Source of the DNA: Pseudomonadota bacterium | Lineage (GTDB): Bacteria; Pseudomonadota; Alphaproteobacteria; Caulobacterales; Caulobacteraceae | Length of the DNA stretch: 19,469 bases | Direction of reading: 5' to 3' | NCBI GenBank assembly: GCA_023412655.1 | Contig: JAEYNH010000165.1 | Span: 1 to 19,469, forward strand | Shown: positions 14,559 to 19,469 of the stretch, piece after piece | Layout: each line of letters starts with the position of its first letter | How positions within the stretch are numbered: the stretch's first letter is position 1 | The notes under the pieces: model-generated | Database searches by the model: none | What the model was told of the DNA's origin: nothing | What the model saw: only the letters and a program-made list of their open reading frames with translations | Position numbers and translations under genes: made by a program

Positions 14559-15839
14559 ATGTTCACTCTCGCCAACGCCCAGAGCCTGGCCGGGATCTTC
14601 GTGGTCCTCGCCCTGTGCTGGGCCATGTCGGAGAACCGGCGCCGGTTCCCTTGGAAGCTCGCCGTGGGCGCCATCCTGGTGCAGGGGCTCCTGGTCCTGG
14701 CGCTGTTCGGCCTGCCGGCCCTGCGGGTGGCCCTCCAGGGCGTGGGCTATGCGGTGGACGGCCTGGCCGCTTCCACCCAGGCCGGCGTGGCCTTCGTCTT
14801 CGGTTTCCTGGCCGGTTCAGGGCCGCAGCCCTACTCGGTGACCAACCCGGGATCGATGTTCGTCTTCGCCTTCCGGGTGCTGCCGGTGATCCTGGTGGTC
14901 TGCGCCCTGGCTGCGCTGCTCTGGCACTGGCGCATTCTGGTGTGGGTCACCCGGGCCTTCGGCGCAGTCTTCGAACGCACCATGGGTCTGCGCGGGCCGC
15001 CCGCCCTGGCCACGGCCGCCACCGTCTTCATGGGGCAGGTCGAGGGACCGATCTTCATCCGCAGCTACCTGGCCGGGCTCTCCCGCTCGGAGCTGTTCCT
15101 GCTGATCGCCGTGGGCATGGCCTGCGTATCCGGCTCGACCATGGTGGCCTACGCCACGATCCTGAAGGACATCCTGCCCAACGCGGCGGCCCACGTCCTG
15201 ACCGCCTCGATCATCTCGGCTCCGGCGGGCGTGCTGCTGGCGCGGATCATCGTGCCGCGCGATCCTGATGTGGAGGAGGCCCAGGCCTACGACCCGGCCG
15301 CTTCCAAGCGGTACGAGAGCTCCATCGACGCCCTCATCAAGGGCACCACCGACGGCCTGCAGATCGTGCTGAACGTGGCCGCCACCCTGATCGTGTTCGT
15401 GGCCCTGGTGGCCATGGTGAACCTGATGCTGGGCGTCCTGCCCAACGTGGCTGGCGCGCCGCTCTCTGTGGAGCGGGCCCTGGGCTGGGTGTTCGCGCCG
15501 CTCGCGTGGGCCATCGGGGTGCCGTGGCACGACGCCCCGGCCGCCGGCTCGCTGCTGGGCGTCAAGCTGGTGCTGACCGAGTTCACCGCCTTCATCCGCA
15601 TGGGCGAGATGCCGTTGGAAGCCATGGACGAACGCTCGCGGGTGCTGATGACCTATGCGCTCTGCGGCTTCGCCAACATCGCTTCGGTGGGCATCAACCT
15701 GGCCGGCTACACCGTGCTGGTGCCCGAGCGCCGCAACGAGGTGGTCGCCATGGTCTGGAAAGCCATGATCGCCGGCTTCCTCGCGACGTGCCTCACCGCG
15801 TCGGTGGTCGGCCTGCTCCCCGCCGGCCTGTTCGGCTGA
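14559..15839 (+). CDS. Concentrative nucleoside transporter, CNT/NupC family (426 aa)
   Basis: Inner-membrane symporter importing nucleosides with sodium or protons. The early segment WKLAVGAILVQGLLVLALFG, the region GSGPQPYSVT, GQVEGPIFIRSYLAGLSRSE, LTEFTAFIRM and YALCGFANIASVGINLAGYT follow the CNT order. The ribose-contacting Glu (TEF), Asn and Ser (FANIAS) positions are kept. The first nucleobase motif reads GQVE where GQTE is common, replacing a hydroxyl side chain with valine, so base preference may differ. The length matches the family. A GGGG ribosome site lies six bases before the ATG. The GST gene follows after 60 bases on the same strand. Both the specificity and any operon link are inferred. 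Confidence 0.92.
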   Translation: MFTLANAQSLAGIFVVLALCWAMSENRRRFPWKLAVGAILVQGLLVLALFGLPALRVALQGVGYAVDGLAASTQAGVAFVFGFLAGSGPQPYSVTNPGSMFVFAFRVLPVILVVCALAALLWHWRILVWVTRAFGAVFERTMGLRGPPALATAATVFMGQVEGPIFIRSYLAGLSRSELFLLIAVGMACVSGSTMVAYATILKDILPNAAAHVLTASIISAPAGVLLARIIVPRDPDVEEAQAYDPAASKRYESSIDALIKGTTDGLQIVLNVAATLIVFVALVAMVNLMLGVLPNVAGAPLSVERALGWVFAPLAWAIGVPWHDAPAAGSLLGVKLVLTEFTAFIRMGEMPLEAMDERSRVLMTYALCGFANIASVGINLAGYTVLVPERRNEVVAMVWKAMIAGFLATCLTASVVGLLPAGLFG

Positions 15840-15841
15840 GC

Positions 15842-15868
15842 TTGACTGGAAGTGACCGGTCGTACACT
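15842..15868 (+). promoter_or_regulatory. Possible promoter with internal dyad for the GST gene
   Basis: TTGACT (15842-15847) and TACACT (15863-15868) lie 15 bases apart, a short spacer. Between them is the perfect palindrome GACCGGTC (15854-15861), which could be an operator. The elements lie 32 bases before the GST ATG and just after the transporter stop. Confidence 0.35.
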
Positions 15869-15899
15869 TTTCGCCTGACAACAGACAGGGAGGCTGGCC

Positions 15900-16532
15900 A
15901 TGAAGCTCTATGACACCCCGCTCGCGCCCAATCCGCGCCGGGTCCGCTGGCTCATGGCCGAGAAGGGCATCGAGGACATCGAGGTCATCAGCCTCAACCT
16001 GATGGAGGGCCAGCACCGGACGCCCGACTACATCCGGAAGGCCGGCCTGCCCAATGTGCCGATGTTGGAGCTGGACGACGGGACCTGCATCACCGAGTCC
16101 CTCGCCATCTGCCGCTATCTGGAAAGCCGCTATCCCGAGCCCAACCTGTTTGGCCGCACGCCGGAAGAGACGGCGGTGATCGAGATGTGGACCCGGCGCG
16201 CCGAGATGCTGGTGGCCACTCCGATGATGCTGGGCGTGCGTCACACCCATCCGATGATGGGCAAGCTCGAGCAGCAGAACGCCGAGGTCGGCCAGTACAA
16301 CCTGCAGGCAAGCCTGAGGGCGCTGAAGGTGCTGGATCGCCGCCTTGCCGAGGGCGAATGGCTGGCCGCCGACCGGCTCACCATCGCCGACATCGTGGCC
16401 TTCGTCGGCCTCGACTTCGGGCGCATGATCAAGGTGGGCCCGCCGGATGACCTCGCCAACGTCGGCCGCTGGCACGCCGTCATGACCGCGCGCCCGGCGG
16501 CCAAGGCGGGGATGCCCCAGAAGGCGGCCTGA
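15900..16532 (+). CDS. Glutathione S-transferase family protein (210 aa)
   Basis: Cytoplasmic GST-fold protein that would conjugate glutathione to electrophiles or use it as a reductant. The N-terminal thioredoxin-like domain (1 to about 83) starts KLYDTPLAPNPRRVRWLMAE and includes the cis-proline site NVPMLELDDG and the glutathione-binding pair in CITESLAICRYLE. The helical C-terminal domain contains LTIADIVAFVGLDF, the conserved N-capping/hydrophobic-staple segment. Ser, Cys or Tyr at the usual catalytic place near residue 9-11 is replaced by APNP, as in several bacterial GST groups, so the chemistry is uncertain. GGGAGG lies six bases before the ATG. The stop codon lies within an 18-base palindrome shared with the convergent wrbA stop. 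Confidence 0.92.
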   Translation: MKLYDTPLAPNPRRVRWLMAEKGIEDIEVISLNLMEGQHRTPDYIRKAGLPNVPMLELDDGTCITESLAICRYLESRYPEPNLFGRTPEETAVIEMWTRRAEMLVATPMMLGVRHTHPMMGKLEQQNAEVGQYNLQASLRALKVLDRRLAEGEWLAADRLTIADIVAFVGLDFGRMIKVGPPDDLANVGRWHAVMTARPAAKAGMPQKAA

Positions 16533-16543
16533 GGCCTCAGGCC
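16526..16543. repeat. Perfect 18-base palindrome holding both convergent stop codons
   Basis: GGCCTGAGGCCTCAGGCC is its own reverse complement. It contains the GST stop (TGA, 16530-16532) and, on the other strand, the wrbA stop (16539-16537). Folded, it gives a seven-pair stem with loop GGCC for either transcript. Neither side has a U run. It may be a bidirectional 3'-end hairpin. Confidence 0.7.
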
Positions 16544-17217
16544 CCGTCTTCGCGCGGATCCTTCCAGCCTTCGGCCTCGGCGCCGCTCACGTCCATCCGC
16601 AGCATGGCCTGGGCGCCGTGGCCCAGCTTGGCCGCGGTCTCGGCCACCAGTCGTCCCTGGAAGCGGGCGGCGTCCAGTTCGTTGGCGCTGGGCAGGCGCT
16701 GGCCCTGGCTGCCGGCGATGGTGCTGGAGCCGTAGGGGCTGCCGCCGGTGATCTCGTCCAGGGTCATCTGTCCTGCGTAGGAGTAGGGCAGGCCGACCAC
16801 GCACATGCCGAAGTGCAGCAGGTTTGTGATGATCGAGAACAGGGTGGTCTCCTGGCCGCCGTGCTGGGTGGCGGTGGAGGTGAAGGCCGAGCCGACCTTG
16901 CCGTTGAGGGCGCCCCGGGCCCAAAGGCCGCCGGCCTGGTCCAGGAAGGCCCCCATCTGGCTGGCGATACGGCCAAAGCGGGTGCCGGCCCCGATAATGA
17001 TGGCGTCGTAGTGCTCCAGCTCGTCCACCGTGGCGATGGGCGCGTCCTGGTCCAACTTGTAGCCGGACTTGCGCGCCAGCTCCTCCGGGACCGTCTCGGG
17101 GACGCGCCGGATGTCCACATGCGCGCCGTGCACCGTGCGCGCGCCTTCGGCGACGGCCTTGGCCATGGCCTCAACGTGGCCGTAGGTGGAATGGTAGAGG
17201 ACGAGGACCTTGGTCAT
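16537..17217 (-). CDS. wrbA: NAD(P)H:quinone oxidoreductase, WrbA type (226 aa)
   Basis: Flavodoxin-like FMN enzyme that reduces quinones by two electrons and so avoids semiquinone formation. The FMN phosphate loop YHSTYGHVEAMA is at residues 8-19. GAGTRFGRIASQMGAFLDQ, AFTSTATQHGGQETTLFSII and the WrbA-specific SPYGSSTIAG then follow. WrbA proteins usually have about 198-200 residues; this one has a tail of about 25 extra residues ending DVSGAEAEGWKDPREDGA, hydrophilic and of unknown role. The ATG at 17217 has GGGAG nine bases upstream. It follows the GNAT gene by 40 bases on the same strand and converges with the GST gene, four bases apart, so both quinone and electrophile defence genes meet here. 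Confidence 0.95.
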   Translation of the reverse strand: MTKVLVLYHSTYGHVEAMAKAVAEGARTVHGAHVDIRRVPETVPEELARKSGYKLDQDAPIATVDELEHYDAIIIGAGTRFGRIASQMGAFLDQAGGLWARGALNGKVGSAFTSTATQHGGQETTLFSIITNLLHFGMCVVGLPYSYAGQMTLDEITGGSPYGSSTIAGSQGQRLPSANELDAARFQGRLVAETAAKLGHGAQAMLRMDVSGAEAEGWKDPREDGA

Positions 17218-17257
17218 GACGGCGCTCCCTTCGCTCCGGCATGAACCCCTGGCAGGC

Positions 17258-17716
17258 CTAAGTGTTGCGGCCCCGCAGCTGCGCCCAGCGCTCGCGGGAG
17301 ATGCTCAGGTAGTGGTGCACATCGTCGACGTCGTAGTGCTCGAAGCCCTCGCGCTCGTAGACGCGCCGCGCCCGCGGGTTGGACAGCACGACATCCAGCT
17401 TCAGGCCCGTCGCCGGGGTTTCCTCGAACACCCAGTCCATGGTGGCCCGCAGCAGGGCTGCGCCGTGTCCGACGCCCGGCTGCGCCACCGCGATACGGCG
17501 AAGGAGCACTGTGGCGGCGGAGAGTTCCTGAAGGATCACGAACCCGGCCAGGCGATCGCCGTCCCGCAGGCCGAAATAGCGCGCCTCGGGCGAGGCGAAC
17601 TCGGCCGCATGCTCCTCGGCCTCGAAGCGGCCGATGAAGGCGTCGTACTCCGGGACCCGCTCGAGGCGCATCACCTCGGGGATATCATCCGGCGTCAGGG
17701 GCGAGAGCGGGCTCAT
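17258..17716 (-). CDS. GNAT family N-acetyltransferase (152 aa)
   Basis: Acetyl-CoA-dependent acyltransferase of the GNAT fold; the acceptor is unknown. The acetyl-CoA motif appears as RRIAVAQPGVGHGAALLRA (motif A with Q/RxxGxG/A at about residues 81-88). LKLDVVLSNPRARRVYEREGF (motif B) follows, with the usual tyrosine, and the protein ends in YDVDDVHHYLSISRE. I chose the ATG at 17716 (MSPLSPLTPDDIPEVMRLE) because the GNAT fold begins right after it; the frame is open further upstream, but that is a shadow of the thioesterase gene. It starts eight bases after the thioesterase stop, so the two are cotranscribed. The ribosome site is weak. Confidence 0.88.
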   Translation of the reverse strand: MSPLSPLTPDDIPEVMRLERVPEYDAFIGRFEAEEHAAEFASPEARYFGLRDGDRLAGFVILQELSAATVLLRRIAVAQPGVGHGAALLRATMDWVFEETPATGLKLDVVLSNPRARRVYEREGFEHYDVDDVHHYLSISRERWAQLRGRNT

Positions 17717-17724
17717 GGCGAAGC

Positions 17725-18198
17725 TTAGGTCGGGCGCTTGCCGACCTTCTTCAAGACCGACGAGAACGTCATCATCGGCTCCCCGCCGCGGGTGGCGTTC
17801 ACCATCAGCCCGCGGACGAACACCATGCTGCGCCCGGCCTTCACCACCTCCCCGGTGCATTCCACCCGGTCGCCCACCCCGGCCGAGCCCACCAGTTCGG
17901 CGTTGAAGGTGGCGGTCACCGCTCGGCTGTCCGTCAGCGCCCCGCGGGCGATGGCGAACAGGCAGAAGTCGGCGAAGGTCATCATGCAGCCGCCGTGCAT
18001 GAACATCCCGCCGTTCATGTGCTTGGTCTCGGCCCGGAAGGCGCAGACCACGCCCTCGGGCCGCTCCTGGATGTAGAATGGCCCCGACAGGTCCTCGTAA
18101 GGGTCGCCGCCGGGATAATAGGACCAGCCGGCCCACTCACCCTCGGTGACCTCCGTGAGGTGGGACTCGTAACCCTGCTGCTCGTCGCCGCCGTCCAT
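17725..18198 (-). CDS. Hotdog-fold thioesterase, PaaI-like (157 aa)
   Basis: Probable cytoplasmic acyl-CoA thioesterase of the PaaI/4HBT superfamily. Its core is HMNGGMFMHGGCMMTFADF (about residues 60-78), where the N-GG-HGG-D pattern marks the catalytic helix and oxyanion site. A beta-sheet part with VGDRVECTGEVVKAGRSMVF and a terminal strand region complete the fold. About 25 N-terminal residues before the fold are acidic and have no clear role. GGGAGG lies four bases upstream of the ATG. It heads a two-gene unit with a GNAT acetyltransferase and diverges from a 3-oxoadipyl-CoA thiolase gene, which suggests a role in aromatic or phenylacetyl-CoA catabolism such as freeing trapped CoA. That role is inferred; the family also hydrolyses fatty acyl-CoAs. 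Confidence 0.87.
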   Translation of the reverse strand: MDGGDEQQGYESHLTEVTEGEWAGWSYYPGGDPYEDLSGPFYIQERPEGVVCAFRAETKHMNGGMFMHGGCMMTFADFCLFAIARGALTDSRAVTATFNAELVGSAGVGDRVECTGEVVKAGRSMVFVRGLMVNATRGGEPMMTFSSVLKKVGKRPT

Positions 18199-18251
18199 CG
18201 CCCCTCCCGACCTCCGCGAAGGGTTTGCCCCCGGCGGATTCGAACACTAGT

Positions 18252-18278
18252 TTGACCGCCCGCCAAAAAGCCTACCAA
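18252..18278 (+). promoter_or_regulatory. Possible promoter for the thiolase gene
   Basis: TTGACCG (18252-18258), 12 bases, then CCTACCAA (18271-18278), an approximate Caulobacter-type pair. A start near 18284 would fall inside or after the AAGGAG ribosome site (18277-18282), so the -10 assignment is doubtful. TTTG and CAAA flank the spacer (18251-18254, 18264-18267) as a loose dyad, and a GATTC site (18237-18241, a CcrM-type GANTC) lies just upstream. Confidence 0.35.
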
Positions 18279-18287
18279 GGAGCCAAG

Positions 18288-19469
<1,182 letters not shown>

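Noticed and set aside
14817..16475. A 552-codon open frame on the minus strand opposite the nucleoside transporter and GST genes
   Set aside because: It spans two clear genes and their gap in the antisense direction, is rich in His, Gly, Asp and Gln as expected from reversed GC-rich codons, and resembles no family.

Overview
This is a high-GC, densely coding bacterial chromosome segment. The protein families, the gene order around miaA, serB and ilvB, and promoters resembling the Caulobacter housekeeping type (TTGACGS, 10-14 bases, GCTANAWC) suggest an alphaproteobacterium, most likely Caulobacteraceae (Caulobacter or Phenylobacterium-like). The genus is inferred. I see no tRNA, rRNA, CRISPR array, insertion sequence, prophage or integration scar. 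Nineteen protein genes of ordinary size, plus one 15-codon leader peptide, fill almost the whole window, and no gene-free gap exceeds about 200 bases.

Left part (1-7707), housekeeping. ilvB (acetolactate synthase large subunit) runs off the left edge on the minus strand. It is preceded by a complete ribosome-dependent attenuation module: a promoter inside the end of miaA, a short leader peptide rich in Ile, Leu and Val codons, and an intrinsic terminator. miaA (tRNA prenylation) and serB (phosphoserine phosphatase) diverge from one shared CATG, so their start codons overlap. serB is followed by a HAD hydrolase whose promoter sits so close to its ATG that the mRNA may be leaderless. hflK-hflC (membrane modulator of FtsH) face it and end at a U-tailed terminator. 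Divergent from hflK is an Mrp/ApbC-type iron-sulfur carrier ATPase that contains no cysteine at all. The intergenic region between them carries a dyad and a 13-base tandem repeat.

Middle part (7710-13334), accessory metabolism and export, all on the minus strand: a GPH-type sugar or glycoside symporter, an SDR of the MFE-2 (3-hydroxyacyl-CoA dehydrogenase) type with a strong terminator hairpin, and a tightly coupled three-gene ABC exporter (permease, ATPase, periplasmic adaptor) resembling MacB/DevBCA systems.

Right part (13471-19469): an aldo/keto reductase, a concentrative nucleoside transporter and a glutathione S-transferase on the plus strand. They are met by a convergent minus-strand group (WrbA-type quinone reductase; GNAT acetyltransferase with a hotdog thioesterase). 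The GST and WrbA stop codons lie inside one perfect 18-base palindrome. The last gene, divergent from the thioesterase, is a 3-oxoadipyl-CoA thiolase (PaaJ/PcaF type) missing only its last few codons at the window edge. With the thioesterase and the SDR it hints at aromatic or acyl-CoA catabolism.

I found no wholly new multi-gene system. The strongest second-look items are the ilv leader/attenuator, the cysteine-free Mrp with its repeat-bearing control region, the overlapping miaA/serB starts, and the palindrome that holds two stop codons.
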